Below, piece after piece: positions 1 to 9,187 of a stretch of DNA of 64,000 bases. Position numbers and translations under genes: made by a program. The notes beneath the pieces were generated by a model that did no database searches, was not told where the DNA came from, and saw nothing but the letters and a program-made list of their open reading frames with translations. The stretch spans positions 868,001 to 932,000 of the forward strand of contig NZ_CP025012.1 in assembly GCF_002953715.1 (NCBI RefSeq), written 5' to 3'. Source of the DNA: Rhizobium leguminosarum. GTDB lineage: Bacteria > Pseudomonadota > Alphaproteobacteria > Rhizobiales > Rhizobiaceae. Position 1 is the first letter of the stretch; every line of letters starts with the position of its first letter.

Positions 1-1
1 T

Positions 2-754
2 CCCCTCAGTATCATCTTCCGCCTGACACGCAGTGGATGGGAGATCGGCAACCGCATCGGCTCGCTATCCTTCCTCGGCGTCGCAATTGTCGTCGCGGTG
101 GCCGTCGCGGCGTTCTGGCACGGCACGTCGCGTGGCTGGCTGCGCGCAACGGCGCTTGCCGCCGCCGCAACGACGGTGCTGGTTGCTGGCGTCATCAGCT
201 CCGAGGGACCACGTATCCTGGTTCCGGCCGGCTATGAAGTGTCGGCCGACTCCTCGTCGATAGAACCGATGGGGATCAGCGCCGCAAGGTGGACCAGGGA
301 ATGGCTGGGCGGCGACCAGCATTTCGCAACCGACCGGATCAATCGCCTGCTCCTGTCTACCTACGGCCGGCAAAAGGTCTCGACCACGCTTGAGAGTGGG
401 CAGGATACAGGCATGGCCATCACCGCAGCCGATCTCGGCCCGATGGAACGCAAGCTGCTGATCGACTCGGGCGTCGGTTTCGTCATGGTCGACCTGCGCA
501 TGACCACCGGCCTGCCCGGCGTCGGCGTCTATTTCGACGGCGGCGCGCAGGACCGAAACCACATGGTCCCCCTCCAGTCGTCGTCGCTGCTCAAGTTCAA
601 CTCCGAGCCCGATGTCGACCGCACCTTCGACAACGGCTTCATGGTCATTTTCGACGTCGGGCGGCTCGGGAAAACACGGCAGCCCGCCGTCCCTGGCAAG
701 CGGACCGGAGAGCCGGTGCAATCCTTGGGACGAACAGACGGAGATTTGCGATGA
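2..754 (+). CDS. Membrane protein, C-terminal part (cut by window start)
   Basis: The frame is open to the first base, so only the C-terminal ~250 residues are present. The visible part begins with a short basic stretch, then a strongly hydrophobic segment (about nt 62-118) and a second one (about nt 140-190), followed by ~180 soluble residues, presumably extracytoplasmic. The stop overlaps the next start (ATGA at 751-754), so it is translationally coupled to the polysaccharide genes downstream. I cannot assign a family from this part. Its place at the head of a glycosyltransferase/flippase cluster suggests a role in surface polysaccharide assembly, which is inference. The missing 5' part should hold further membrane segments. 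Confidence 0.7.
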   Translation, partial: PLSIIFRLTRSGWEIGNRIGSLSFLGVAIVVAVAVAAFWHGTSRGWLRATALAAAATTVLVAGVISSEGPRILVPAGYEVSADSSSIEPMGISAARWTREWLGGDQHFATDRINRLLLSTYGRQKVSTTLESGQDTGMAITAADLGPMERKLLIDSGVGFVMVDLRMTTGLPGVGVYFDGGAQDRNHMVPLQSSSLLKFNSEPDVDRTFDNGFMVIFDVGRLGKTRQPAVPGKRTGEPVQSLGRTDGDLR

Positions 755-1638
755 TCGATAGCCGTATCGACGCTTTCATGTGCGTCCATTCGCGGGACAT
801 CGAATATTTACTCGAAGCGTCCCTTCGCTCCTACCAGCGGCATTTCCCCGACAAGGGAAACCTGACCATGGTCACCGACAACCCGACTGCTTTAAGAGCC
901 TTCCTCGACGCTAAGGGTCTCGTGCCTGGCGCTGCCGTCACCGGCGACAACGACTGGCTTTCGGCCAGCGAACTGGAGCTTCCCGGCTGGTTTCGGCAGC
1001 AGATCATCAAGCTGCGCGCCTTCGAATTCTGCCGGGCCGAGCATTTCTGTAATCTCGGTGCGGATACACTGCTGCTGCGGCCCATCGCGACGACCGATCT
1101 GATCGACCGGCGCGAACCGGTTCTCTATTATTCCAGCCACAGACTTCCCGATCTGCACTACCGTTTCGAGAAGCGACGGTTGCGCAATGTCGCAAAGATC
1201 CTCGGCGTCGAGCCGACCCGCTCTTTTCGCTACGTCGATTTCATCAACGATTTCTTCTGCTTCAAGCGCGAATGGCTCATCGCGCTGAATGACTACATCG
1301 CGTCGAAATACGGCTCAAACCCCTACGTCGAGCTGCTCAAGGGTCTCAGCGCCTCAAAAGACCAGACACGGTTCGGAGAATGGACACTCTATTCCGTCTT
1401 TCTGCTCGATGTGATGCACCGGTCGCCGACGATGCGCGATGCGCGCGGGGCCTATCTGACGCAGATCCATAGCCGTCTCGGCCTCACTCTGAGCCGGCTG
1501 GACAGCAAGATCGTTCATCTCGTCCAGAAATCCTTCGACCCGAACGTGATCCGGCAGAAGCTCATGAAAGTGAACCCGGGCGCCGCTCAGATCATCGGCG
1601 CGACGGCATGGGCGGATGCAGGAGCTCGCCCCCGATGA
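751..1638 (+). CDS. DUF6492-like putative glycosyltransferase
   Basis: A 295-residue soluble protein without signal peptide. It opens with a beta-strand typical of GT-A-like folds, and the segment GADTLLLRP (Asp105) resembles the D-x-D type sugar-nucleotide region seen in DUF6492 proteins. A conserved-looking W-x-x-Q-Q-I-x-K-L stretch precedes it. The start overlaps the previous stop by four bases and its own stop overlaps the next start, so it sits inside a tightly coupled operon with a GT2 enzyme and a flippase. Transfer of a sugar during exopolysaccharide synthesis is inferred from fold and context. The donor and acceptor cannot be read from sequence. Confidence 0.7.
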   Translation: MIDSRIDAFMCVHSRDIEYLLEASLRSYQRHFPDKGNLTMVTDNPTALRAFLDAKGLVPGAAVTGDNDWLSASELELPGWFRQQIIKLRAFEFCRAEHFCNLGADTLLLRPIATTDLIDRREPVLYYSSHRLPDLHYRFEKRRLRNVAKILGVEPTRSFRYVDFINDFFCFKREWLIALNDYIASKYGSNPYVELLKGLSASKDQTRFGEWTLYSVFLLDVMHRSPTMRDARGAYLTQIHSRLGLTLSRLDSKIVHLVQKSFDPNVIRQKLMKVNPGAAQIIGATAWADAGARPR

Positions 1639-2462
1639 TGGCCCGCCGTGTCTTTCTGGGAGTCATTCCGCTGTGGGTTCTTGCCGCCGCGTTGGCCGTA
1701 ACGTGGCTGCCCGAAACCTTTTCGACCTGGGAGAAGGCGGTCCGTCTGGCGCTCTGCGCGCCGCTGATACTGTATCTCCCGGGCCGCATGCTGGTGGACA
1801 CCCTGCGCATAGAGGGCGATATGGTCACCAGGGGGACGCTCTCGGTGTTCCTGAGCTTCGCGGCCTGCATTTTTTTGGGGCTTCTGCTGCATGTCGTCGG
1901 GCATCTCGATGCGCGAGGCTGGGTCTACGCGCTGGGTCTGACGACTATCGCCGTTCGGTGGCTGAATGTCGTTTTGCAGCTCGCAAGGCCGGTTCCAGCC
2001 ATTCCGTGGGCTTGGCCCGGCCGCCGTTTTGGGGCCTTCGCAGCTTCCATGATCTTGGCGACGAGTTCCGTCCTCGTGGCGCGCCCGGTCGCGCTTGAAC
2101 GCAAGCCGTTTCATTTCACCGAGCTTTGGATGGTGCCCAAATGGAACTGGACGAACAATGTGGTAACGGTCGGCGTGCGTAATTCGGAAGACGCCAAGAC
2201 GCTTTACAGTCTTGACCTTGTTCTGGGCGGCACGCTGATTGGAAAGATGCCGACCTTCGAACTGGCGCCTTCCTCCAGCCAAACCTTCGAATTCTCCGTA
2301 CCGACAAAAACGCGCCCCCCCGCACGGCTGGAAGCCTGGCTCTACAAGGACGGCGACAGGGGAATGATCTACCGCAAGGTCTGGATGACCATCGACACGC
2401 TCCAGTCCCCGGCACCGACCGGATTAACCCTTCAGTCCGCTCCGGAGACGAAAAATGGATAA
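1635..2462 (+). CDS. Membrane protein of polysaccharide cluster (DUF1616-like)
   Basis: Start chosen at 1635 because the ATG overlaps the upstream stop (ATGA) like the neighbouring junction. 275 residues. About four hydrophobic segments fill the first ~140 residues (including WVLAAALAVTW, LILYLPGRML, FAACIFLGLLLHVVG). A C-terminal soluble domain of ~120 residues follows, with an alternating pattern (VTVGVRNSEDAKTLYSL...) suggesting an extracytoplasmic beta-sandwich. The layout recalls DUF1616-type membrane proteins, but that is only a resemblance. The gene ends 8 bases inside the GT2 gene. Likely accessory to polymer assembly or export. Confidence 0.7.
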   Translation: MMARRVFLGVIPLWVLAAALAVTWLPETFSTWEKAVRLALCAPLILYLPGRMLVDTLRIEGDMVTRGTLSVFLSFAACIFLGLLLHVVGHLDARGWVYALGLTTIAVRWLNVVLQLARPVPAIPWAWPGRRFGAFAASMILATSSVLVARPVALERKPFHFTELWMVPKWNWTNNVVTVGVRNSEDAKTLYSLDLVLGGTLIGKMPTFELAPSSSQTFEFSVPTKTRPPARLEAWLYKDGDRGMIYRKVWMTIDTLQSPAPTGLTLQSAPETKNG

Positions 2463-3456
2463 TTTCCAGCACCCCGTGCCCGGCAAGCTCACGACGGCAA
2501 TCGTCATCTGCTGCTATTCCGACAAGCGCTGGGACATTCTCAACAAAGCAATCGAGGCGGCAGCGCGCCAGGTCCCGGCCGCGGACGAGATCGTCGTCAT
2601 CGTCGATCACAATCCGGCACTCGCGCTGCGTCTGCGCGCCAAGCACTTCGAAACCCCGGTCAGGATCGTCGAGAATATTCATCCGCCCGGCCTCTCCGGT
2701 GCCCGCAACACCGGGATTTCTGTCAGCCGCGGCGAGGTCATCCTGTTTCTCGACGACGACGCCGTGTCGGATCAAGATTTGCTGGCGACCTTGGTGCGGC
2801 AACTGGAGGATCCCTCGGTGCTGGGCGCCGTGTCCGCTATCCGCCCGTTGTGGGAAACAGACCGTCCGTCCTGGTTTCCCGACGAATTCCTGTGGACCCT
2901 CGGCTGCACCTATCGCGGCCTTCATCCGGGGCCGGTGCGCAACCTCATCGGCGCGTCCATGTGCATCCGCCGCGACGTCTTCGATCACACGGGCGGCTTC
3001 GATTCCGGCTTGGGCCGAACGGCCAAGGCCTTGCCGCTCGGATGCGAGGAAACCGAACTCTGCATCCGTGCAACCAAGGCCTTGCCGCATGGCCGTTTCG
3101 TCTTCGAGCCATCGAGCGGCAGCGATCACGCCATACCCGCCGATCGCGCGACGTGGAAATATTTCCTGCATCGATGCTGGGCCGAAGGGCTTTCAAAGGC
3201 CAGCCTATCGTTGATCACAGGCTCCGGCGAGGCGCTGGCGTCGGAAAAGACCTATATGACGAGGACGTTGCCCCAAGGGGTTATGCGGGGATTCGCTGAT
3301 GTGTTGCTTGGCCAGCCGAGCGGCCTTCTTCGCGCCGTCGCGCTGGGCGCCGGCCTGGCGGCCACTGCGGCCGGCTTCGCTCTCGGCCGGACCCGCGCTG
3401 CCCTTACGCGACCGTTCACCTCCGTTCCTGCTCGCGCTCTCGAACCGGTGGAATAG
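2455..3456 (+). CDS. Glycosyltransferase family 2
   Basis: 333 residues with a GT-A fold. It has an N-terminal strand TAIVICCYSD, the nucleotide-binding region DEIVVIVDHN, a conserved GLSGARNTGI loop, and a metal-binding FLDDDA motif (Asp100-102). Acceptor-side residues include the GxDxGLGR-like and EETELCIR segments, usual for GT2 enzymes. A hydrophobic stretch near the C-terminus (ALGAGLAATAAGFALG) may anchor it to the inner membrane. It overlaps the previous gene by 8 bases and is followed two bases later by the flippase gene. It probably adds one sugar to a lipid-linked repeat unit. The sugar is unknown. Confidence 0.9.
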   Translation: MDNFQHPVPGKLTTAIVICCYSDKRWDILNKAIEAAARQVPAADEIVVIVDHNPALALRLRAKHFETPVRIVENIHPPGLSGARNTGISVSRGEVILFLDDDAVSDQDLLATLVRQLEDPSVLGAVSAIRPLWETDRPSWFPDEFLWTLGCTYRGLHPGPVRNLIGASMCIRRDVFDHTGGFDSGLGRTAKALPLGCEETELCIRATKALPHGRFVFEPSSGSDHAIPADRATWKYFLHRCWAEGLSKASLSLITGSGEALASEKTYMTRTLPQGVMRGFADVLLGQPSGLLRAVALGAGLAATAAGFALGRTRAALTRPFTSVPARALEPVE

Positions 3457-3458
3457 GC

Positions 3459-4838
3459 ATGATGACCCTCAGCGCCGCCAGGACTAAGGTCCGCAGCCTC
3501 CTGATGAATCAGGCGGTTTTGCTCCTCAATGCAGGCATGCTGGGGCTTGGAACGTTGATGACGGCCATTCTCGGCTTCGTCTACTGGTGGTTCGCGGCGC
3601 GCTCCTTCTCGGCCGAAGCTGTTGGGCTCGCCGCGGCCGCCATATCGTTGATGAATCTCCTCGCGAATCTCGGTGAAGTCGGTCTCGGGCCCTTCCTGAT
3701 GGGCGAGATAGGCCGTCAGAAAAGAGCGGGCCCCTTTCTGACGGGCGCCCTCCTGGCCTCGTTCAGCGCCTCCATCGTCGTGGGGCTGATCTATCTTGTT
3801 ATCGCAGCCTGTACATCGACGCAGCTTGGCTCCATCGTCGGTTCCTCCGCGACCGATCTCTTCTTCGTCGCTGGTTGCGCTCTGACGGCCGTGACCCTCG
3901 TGCTCGACCAAGCCCTGGTTGGCCTTCTGCGCAGCGGCCTTCAACTGGCCCGGAATGTCGTCTTCGCCGCCAGCAAGCTTCTTCTACTGATCGCTCTCGG
4001 CCTGACACTTGGCCGGGCGACCAGCGGACTGGCGATCTTCGCCACGTGGTTTAGCGGGCAGCTTGTCTCGCTGGTCGTCGTGGCCGGGCTTCTTGTTTAT
4101 GTCGGCAGGCGCGTTTTCCACCGGCCGGAGATCCGCGCCTTCCGCCCGGTGCTCGGACAGGTTTTCGGCCATCATACGCTCAGCATGGCTGTTCAGGCGC
4201 CGGCGCTGCTGCTGCCCTTCGTCGTCACCGTGATGCTGTCCGCTGAGATCAACGCCGCCTTCTATGCCGCCTGGACGGTGCTGAACGTCGCGCTTCTAGT
4301 CCCTGCGTCACTCGCCTCGGTGTTGTTTGCCATCGCTATGCGGGAGCCGGAGCTATTTCCTGCGCGCTTGCGCCTGTCGCTCGGCTTGTCGATGCTGGTC
4401 TGCGCGGCGACCGCCTTGGCGTTCCTCTTCCTGTCGCGCTTCATGCTCTGGATATTCAATCCCGCCTATGCCGTGATTGCAGGAAATGGGCTCCAGTTTC
4501 TGGGCGTTGCCGCTTTCGGAATGGCGTTGAAGTATCATTATCTGGCGGTTCAACGTGTCCGACGGCGCCTGGGTTTTGCTACGCTCGTTCTGACCGGCGG
4601 TGCGGTGCTGGAGATCGCGGCCGCCGTCGGTGGTGCGCAATTCGGGATCGCCGGCACAGCCAACTTCTGGGTCATTGCTGTTTCGCTGGAAGGCCTGCTT
4701 CTGTGCCCGGCATTGTATTGGGCCACACGGCACACTGCGACGCAGTCCACCATCGCGCCATCAGCGGCTGCCGGTGCCTCGACATACGGCAATTCCCTCG
4801 ACGAGACAGACCAAATCGGAATTGCGTCACGGGCTTGA
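3459..4838 (+). CDS. Wzx-like polysaccharide flippase (MOP superfamily)
   Basis: 459 residues, hydrophobic throughout, with about twelve membrane segments. The first is VLLLNAGMLGLGTLMTAILG, followed by YWWFAARSFSAEAVGLAAAA, the usual N-terminal pattern of Wzx/oligosaccharide flippases (MOP superfamily). Two adjacent ATGs (3459, 3462) are possible starts, two bases after the GT2 stop. It presumably moves an undecaprenyl-linked repeat unit across the inner membrane. No Wzy polymerase is recognisable in the visible part, so polymerisation may be encoded upstream of the window. The C-terminal tail after residue ~435 is polar and probably cytoplasmic. Confidence 0.85.
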   Translation: MMTLSAARTKVRSLLMNQAVLLLNAGMLGLGTLMTAILGFVYWWFAARSFSAEAVGLAAAAISLMNLLANLGEVGLGPFLMGEIGRQKRAGPFLTGALLASFSASIVVGLIYLVIAACTSTQLGSIVGSSATDLFFVAGCALTAVTLVLDQALVGLLRSGLQLARNVVFAASKLLLLIALGLTLGRATSGLAIFATWFSGQLVSLVVVAGLLVYVGRRVFHRPEIRAFRPVLGQVFGHHTLSMAVQAPALLLPFVVTVMLSAEINAAFYAAWTVLNVALLVPASLASVLFAIAMREPELFPARLRLSLGLSMLVCAATALAFLFLSRFMLWIFNPAYAVIAGNGLQFLGVAAFGMALKYHYLAVQRVRRRLGFATLVLTGGAVLEIAAAVGGAQFGIAGTANFWVIAVSLEGLLLCPALYWATRHTATQSTIAPSAAAGASTYGNSLDETDQIGIASRA

Positions 4839-4854
4839 AAGGGAGTTTCTTCGC

Positions 4855-6036
4855 ATGAGACGTATTCACCATTTCCGGAGTTTCGCTATCGGCGCTGTGG
4901 CGCTGGCGCTTTTTTGGTCTGCTCAAGTCGGATCTGCGGACGCGCAGTCATCTGCGCAGCAATCTTTCGTCACGACGAAAGAGGGGGGCTTCCTGCTAGA
5001 CGGCAAGCCATTTCGCGTGGCCGGCGTAAACAACCATTATCTGACATTTGGCTCGTCAGGCGAAGTCACCCGCGTGTTGGACGATGCCACGGCAATGGGT
5101 GCCAATGTGGTGCGCACCTTCCTGCAACCGGTTATAGGGTCGCTGGACGGCCAGGTGCCAACGATCTGGAATTCAAAAAGCACAGCCGATTCCAGCAATC
5201 TGGGGACCAAGGGCATCTATATGATGAGTTGGGATCCGATAACCAACAAGATGGTTCCCAACGACGGACCTGACGGCCTGCAAAAGGTCGATTACCTCAT
5301 CGCGGAAGCGGCGAAGCGCAAGCTCAAGCTGATCCTCGCATTCGTCGATTTCTGGGCCTACACGGGCGGTGCCCAGCAGATGAACGCCTGGTATGGGAGT
5401 TCGGACAAATACACTTTTTTTGCCGCTGATCCGCGAACCCGACGCGATTACAAGGCATGGGTTCGGCATGTTCTGTCGCGCGTCAACACGATTACCGGTG
5501 TGCGCTATTCCGATGACCCCACCATATTTGCCTGGGATCTGGCCAACGAACCTGACATCCATCCCAAACCGCTCCTTCATGAGTGGGTGTCGGAAATGTC
5601 AGCCTATGTCAAATCCCTGGCACCGAAACAGCTGGTAACGACGGGCCATGGGAACATGGATCAGAAGCTGGCGGATATGAACATTCCGAGCGTCGATTTC
5701 GGCACGTGGCATGGCTACCCATCCTACGTCAAAATGAGCCATTCCGATTTCGATGCCCGCATTCGCGAATACTGCGCGATCGGACGAAATATCGGAAAAC
5801 CGGTGATCCTGGAGGAGTTTGGAATTCCGCGGTCCGATGCCGATCAGGCAAACGCCTATGGAACGTGGCTGAACACGATCGCCACCTCGGATTGCGGAGG
5901 CTGGGTGGTCTGGCGGCTCACCAGCACCCAGGACTCGGGCCTCTATCCCCAGGACGACTACGACAAATTCGACATCCATAACGATGGAAGCCCTGCCTGG
6001 CAGGCTCTGCGCGACGCCGCCCTCAAGCTTCAATAA
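4855..6036 (+). CDS. Secreted GH5 glycoside hydrolase (mannanase-like)
   Basis: Start chosen at 4855: an AAAGGGAG ribosome binding site precedes it, and the protein then begins with a clear signal peptide (basic start, AIGAVALALFW core, likely cut after VGSADA). 393 residues. A cellulase-type (beta/alpha)8 barrel follows, with the acid/base Glu232 in LANEPD and the nucleophile Glu321 in LEEFG, both as in GH5. GWVVWRLT near the C-terminus is the usual final barrel strand. The N-terminal FRVAGVNNHYL region resembles endo-1,4-beta-mannosidases. Being last in a polysaccharide operon, it may trim or modify the polymer made by the preceding genes. Polymer identity is unknown. Confidence 0.9.
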   Translation: MRRIHHFRSFAIGAVALALFWSAQVGSADAQSSAQQSFVTTKEGGFLLDGKPFRVAGVNNHYLTFGSSGEVTRVLDDATAMGANVVRTFLQPVIGSLDGQVPTIWNSKSTADSSNLGTKGIYMMSWDPITNKMVPNDGPDGLQKVDYLIAEAAKRKLKLILAFVDFWAYTGGAQQMNAWYGSSDKYTFFAADPRTRRDYKAWVRHVLSRVNTITGVRYSDDPTIFAWDLANEPDIHPKPLLHEWVSEMSAYVKSLAPKQLVTTGHGNMDQKLADMNIPSVDFGTWHGYPSYVKMSHSDFDARIREYCAIGRNIGKPVILEEFGIPRSDADQANAYGTWLNTIATSDCGGWVVWRLTSTQDSGLYPQDDYDKFDIHNDGSPAWQALRDAALKLQ

Positions 6037-6070
6037 TCAGGGCCACCGGAGCCATTCCGCCGTTCAGCAT

Positions 6071-6177
6071 TAAAGCATGTCGCGCAAAACTGTGCCGCGG
6101 TTTTGCGACAACGGCATGCGTAAAAACAAAGAGCTAAAGCGCGAGGAGCGAATCTGAAAGATCGCGACGCGCTTTAG
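6071..6177. repeat. RIME-type palindromic element
   Basis: Core GCAAAACTGTGCCGCGGTTT matches the repeat family found at eight other places in the window. The right part is a stem with arms CTAAAGCGCG (6134-6143) and CGCGCTTTAG (6168-6177). It lies just after the GH5 stop and could act as the transcript end of the polysaccharide operon. Confidence 0.75.
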
Positions 6178-6591
6178 TCGTCTTGAGCGATGGATCGGTT
6201 ATGGCACCGGGTGTTGCCGTTCGATTTGATGGCTGCCAACAACATGTGGCATATCGCTTGAAGGCGGAAACCGATTTCAAGACGAAAACACGCGTGACAC
6301 GACGATCGGAAGCGCTCCCGCGAACCGGGATGGTCGCGCGAACGAACAAGCGATAGCGATCTCAACACGCCAGAATATTGACCTAAATGCTTCCATATTT
6401 TCTTGCGATCTAAAACTGGGTCTCTAGTTTCGCCAAATATTCGCGGTATATCCAGGATATCGGGGACAAACTGGAGATTTTCGAAGGTCAGCAGTTGGTA
6501 ATATGAATAATGCGGACGGCTCGCTCCCAGAAGCGGTATCGTATATTGACTCATCATCGGGCTATCCCGATTCGAAAGAGGGATTCCGGCA
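6178..6591. other. Gene-poor region, probable promoter of 6592 gene
   Basis: Lower GC than the surroundings. No convincing gene on either strand. A minus-strand frame of 127 codons (6174-6557) has no ribosome binding site and runs into the repeat, so it is not called. The last 30 bases carry the AAAGAGGGA ribosome binding site for the gene at 6592. Confidence 0.5.
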
Positions 6592-7092
6592 GTGAACTCT
6601 TCACGTTTTCTCCAATCAATCGTTGAAGCCGAATCCCATGATACACGCTTGAATTTCGCCCGCGCCGCGATTTTTCAGCTTTATAGTGCTTGCCTGCCAA
6701 CCGGTTCTGCGCCGGCTCAGTTTTCCGTCGAACTCACTCTATCTGAAGAAGCGGTGACTCTTGTCGTGCGGCCGTTCGTCAATAAGGTCGAAGCACTTGG
6801 CGGGCTTGTTAAATCCCTGTTTTCGACAAACGCGGAGACCGTACTGCGAGCCCTGCCATGCAGGGTGGAGGATAAGGTTGGATCCGGCATTGGATTGATA
6901 CTTTTCGTGGACGATGAGCCGATGATTACCATCGGATCTCTCGCAGATGATAGCGGACTGTTTCTTCGCCAGATCGAGCCGGCATCCAGGAATACGTCCG
7001 GGGTTGCCACAATCGGTGCGGTGGTAGGCCAACGACTTGCCAGTGTGGTTCCTATTCCGACTGGATCTCTCGATCTTCGTAAGCCGAAATAA
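6592..7092 (+). CDS. Hypothetical protein, 166 aa
   Basis: GTG start, preceded by AAAGAGGGA at a good distance; no in-frame ATG fits better, because a stop lies 45 bases upstream. The protein is soluble without signal peptide or membrane segment. Residues 45-115 alternate hydrophobic and polar residues as in a mixed alpha/beta domain. I do not recognise a family. Base use is less GC-biased than the neighbours. It stands alone between the polysaccharide operon and an oppositely oriented quinone reductase, so context gives no role. It could be an acquired gene, but that is only a suggestion from composition. Confidence 0.5.
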   Translation: MNSSRFLQSIVEAESHDTRLNFARAAIFQLYSACLPTGSAPAQFSVELTLSEEAVTLVVRPFVNKVEALGGLVKSLFSTNAETVLRALPCRVEDKVGSGIGLILFVDDEPMITIGSLADDSGLFLRQIEPASRNTSGVATIGAVVGQRLASVVPIPTGSLDLRKPK

Positions 7093-7279
7093 CTGTAGCT
7101 TGGCAGTGAATCGAGGTCTGCCTCGCGTTGTGTGGTGACCAAGTCGGCTGAGCTGCAACATGCGTGCCCTGAGCGGGTGCGGTTCAGCTCTAAGCCTCGC
7201 CTTCATCCAGGCCGCAATGATTAAACTCATGACGAGAAGGCCGGCCCGCTACCCGCTGTCTTGAACGGACTCTGGCCAA

Positions 7280-8251
7280 TCAAGGGATCAGCAGGATACT
7301 ACCCGCCGAGCGTCCGGATTCCATCTCTTCATGCGCCTTGGCAACATCGGCCAAGCGATATTCGGCACCGATCTGCGAAACGATCCCTGTTTCCATCGCC
7401 CCGACTGCGGCGAGAGCCGCCTCGCGATATTGTCCGACGTCAGCGCACCAGGCCATGATGCTCGGATGGCAGAGCGCCTTGCCCGGGCGAAGTTCCTCGA
7501 CAGGCACCGGTGGAATAGCACCGGCGGCCTGACCGATGGTGACAGCCATGCCGAATGGGCGGACAGAACGTATGGTTTTGAGAAGTGTATCGCCGCCGAT
7601 CCCGTCATAGGCGACGTCGACGCCAAGTCCGTTCGTCAGCCGTTTCACGTCCGCGATGATATCGGCGCTTCGTCCGACAATAAGGTGATCGGCCCCATAA
7701 GATGCGGCGAGTGCGGCCTTTTCGGAAGAGCCGACCGTCCCGATCACGGTGGCATCGAGCGACCTGGCCCAACGAACGAGGATGCTCCCCAGCCCGCCCG
7801 CGGCCGCATGGATCAGAACCTGAGTGCCTGCGCGCACATCATAGGTCTTTTTCAACAGCATGTAGGCGGTCATGCCCTTGAGCAGCGAACTCGCTGCCGT
7901 TCTTGCTGAAACGGCATCCGGAAGTTTGATCGCCCGTTCAGCGGCAATATTCCTCGTGGAGCGATAGGCGCCAACCGGAGGCCCGGCATAGGCAACGCGG
8001 TCACCTTTTTGGAACATGGAGACGCCAGGACCGACATCGTCGACGATGCCCGCCGCCTCGGCACCGATCACCGCGGGGTAGGAAGGCATGGGGTAGACGC
8101 CCTTTCGGTGATAGACGTCGAGAAAGTTGGTGCCGATCGCCTGATGACGGATTGTTATCTCGCCATCACCGGGAGGTTCACAACCGCGATGCTCGACGTG
8201 GAACTTGGTGATGTCACCAGGGGCGTTCAGCCATATGATTTGGTCAGTCAT
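7280..8251 (-). CDS. Zinc-less quinone oxidoreductase (zeta-crystallin family)
   Basis: Start chosen at 8251 (MTDQIIWLNA), the usual length for the family at 323 residues. It is a medium-chain dehydrogenase/reductase: an N-terminal GroES-like domain contains the H-x-A-I-G-T-N-F-L-D-V-Y signature of NADPH:quinone reductases, and a Rossmann domain has AAAGGLGS at 149-156. No zinc ligands are seen, as expected. It would reduce quinones using NADPH in the cytosol. It is divergent from the LysR gene at 8321, separated by ~70 bases, so that regulator very likely controls it. Confidence 0.9.
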   Translation of the reverse strand: MTDQIIWLNAPGDITKFHVEHRGCEPPGDGEITIRHQAIGTNFLDVYHRKGVYPMPSYPAVIGAEAAGIVDDVGPGVSMFQKGDRVAYAGPPVGAYRSTRNIAAERAIKLPDAVSARTAASSLLKGMTAYMLLKKTYDVRAGTQVLIHAAAGGLGSILVRWARSLDATVIGTVGSSEKAALAASYGADHLIVGRSADIIADVKRLTNGLGVDVAYDGIGGDTLLKTIRSVRPFGMAVTIGQAAGAIPPVPVEELRPGKALCHPSIMAWCADVGQYREAALAAVGAMETGIVSQIGAEYRLADVAKAHEEMESGRSAGSILLIP

Positions 8252-8320
8252 CTCTCGTGCTCCTACATGGGCACAAATTAACCGATGGCATGATGTGTGA
8301 AAATTCCCTATTGCTTCACA

Positions 8321-9187
8321 ATGATTGGGAGAGAATTCACAAAGATCGACTGGGACGACCTTCGGCATTTCCTGGCGCTCGCGCAGTCGGGAACGTTGCT
8401 CGGTGCCGCAAAGCAGCTCGGCGTCGAACACGCCACGATCAGTCGGCGCATTTCGTCGCTTGAAGCCAGTTTGGGGCGTAAACTCATAGACCGCCGCGGA
8501 CGGCGCATCATGTTGACCTTGGACGGAGAGCAGGTTGCCAAGCACGCAGCTCTTGTCGCGGCGCAAACTGCGGCAATCGAGCAGCTTGGTCGCAGCAGCG
8601 CAACGGAATTGCGTGGCCATGTGAGGATCAGCGCGCCTCCCGCTCTCTCAAGTGTGCTCCTGGCAAAGCCGATCGCGGCCGTCAGGCGAGACCATCCCGG
8701 TGTTCAGATCACGCTCGTCGGAGAAAAGCGCCTCGCGTCCCTGAACAGACGAGAGGCGGATATCGCCGTGCGAATGTCGCGTCCAGAGGACGGGGATTAC
8801 GCCATCGTAAAACTCGGTGAGACAAGCTTCCATCTCTACGCATCAAAGACCTATCTCGAAACGGTTCCACCGTCGGACTGGACCTTCATCGGTTACGACG
8901 AAACCATGAACGCCTCGCCGCAACAACTGCGGCTGATGGAACTGGCCGCCGGCCGGCCGATCGCTGTGAGGTCGTCCGTTCTGGAGTTTCAGGCCGCAAC
9001 TGCAAGCCTTGGCGCAGGTGTCGTCATGCTGCCCGATTTCGCCGTCCTGGAGTCCGCTGGTCTCCAGCGCATTGAGACCGAACGGCCTTTGACAAGAGAG
9101 GTCTGGCTGGTTGTCCATTCGGATATCAAGGACGTCCCCTCCGTCCGCGTCGTCGTCGATGCGCTGAAGAGCGCTGTCGGCAAGTAG
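8321..9187 (+). CDS. LysR-family transcriptional regulator
   Basis: An N-terminal winged helix (WDDLRHFLALAQSGTLLGAA, then QLGVEHATISRRISSLE) is typical of LysR proteins. An effector domain of the periplasmic-binding type follows (SAPPALSSVLLAKPI..., DIAVRMSRPED). Start taken at the ATG at 8321; a GTG at 8297 adds eight residues and cannot be excluded, as neither has a clear ribosome binding site. It is divergently transcribed from the quinone reductase gene, the classic arrangement for a LysR regulator and its target. The effector is unknown, possibly a quinone or redox-active compound. Confidence 0.9.
   Translation: MIGREFTKIDWDDLRHFLALAQSGTLLGAAKQLGVEHATISRRISSLEASLGRKLIDRRGRRIMLTLDGEQVAKHAALVAAQTAAIEQLGRSSATELRGHVRISAPPALSSVLLAKPIAAVRRDHPGVQITLVGEKRLASLNRREADIAVRMSRPEDGDYAIVKLGETSFHLYASKTYLETVPPSDWTFIGYDETMNASPQQLRLMELAAGRPIAVRSSVLEFQAATASLGAGVVMLPDFAVLESAGLQRIETERPLTREVWLVVHSDIKDVPSVRVVVDALKSAVGK

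Noticed and set aside
4600-4854. N-terminal extension of the GH5 protein
   Set aside because: It overlaps the flippase gene in another frame; the signal peptide and ribosome binding site fix the start at 4855.
6174-6557. 127-codon minus-strand frame after the GH5 gene
   Set aside because: No ribosome binding site, runs through a RIME element, and the translation shows no domain pattern.
8252-8620. Longer N-terminus for the quinone reductase
   Set aside because: It would cover the LysR gene and has no homology to the family; the usual start is at 8251.
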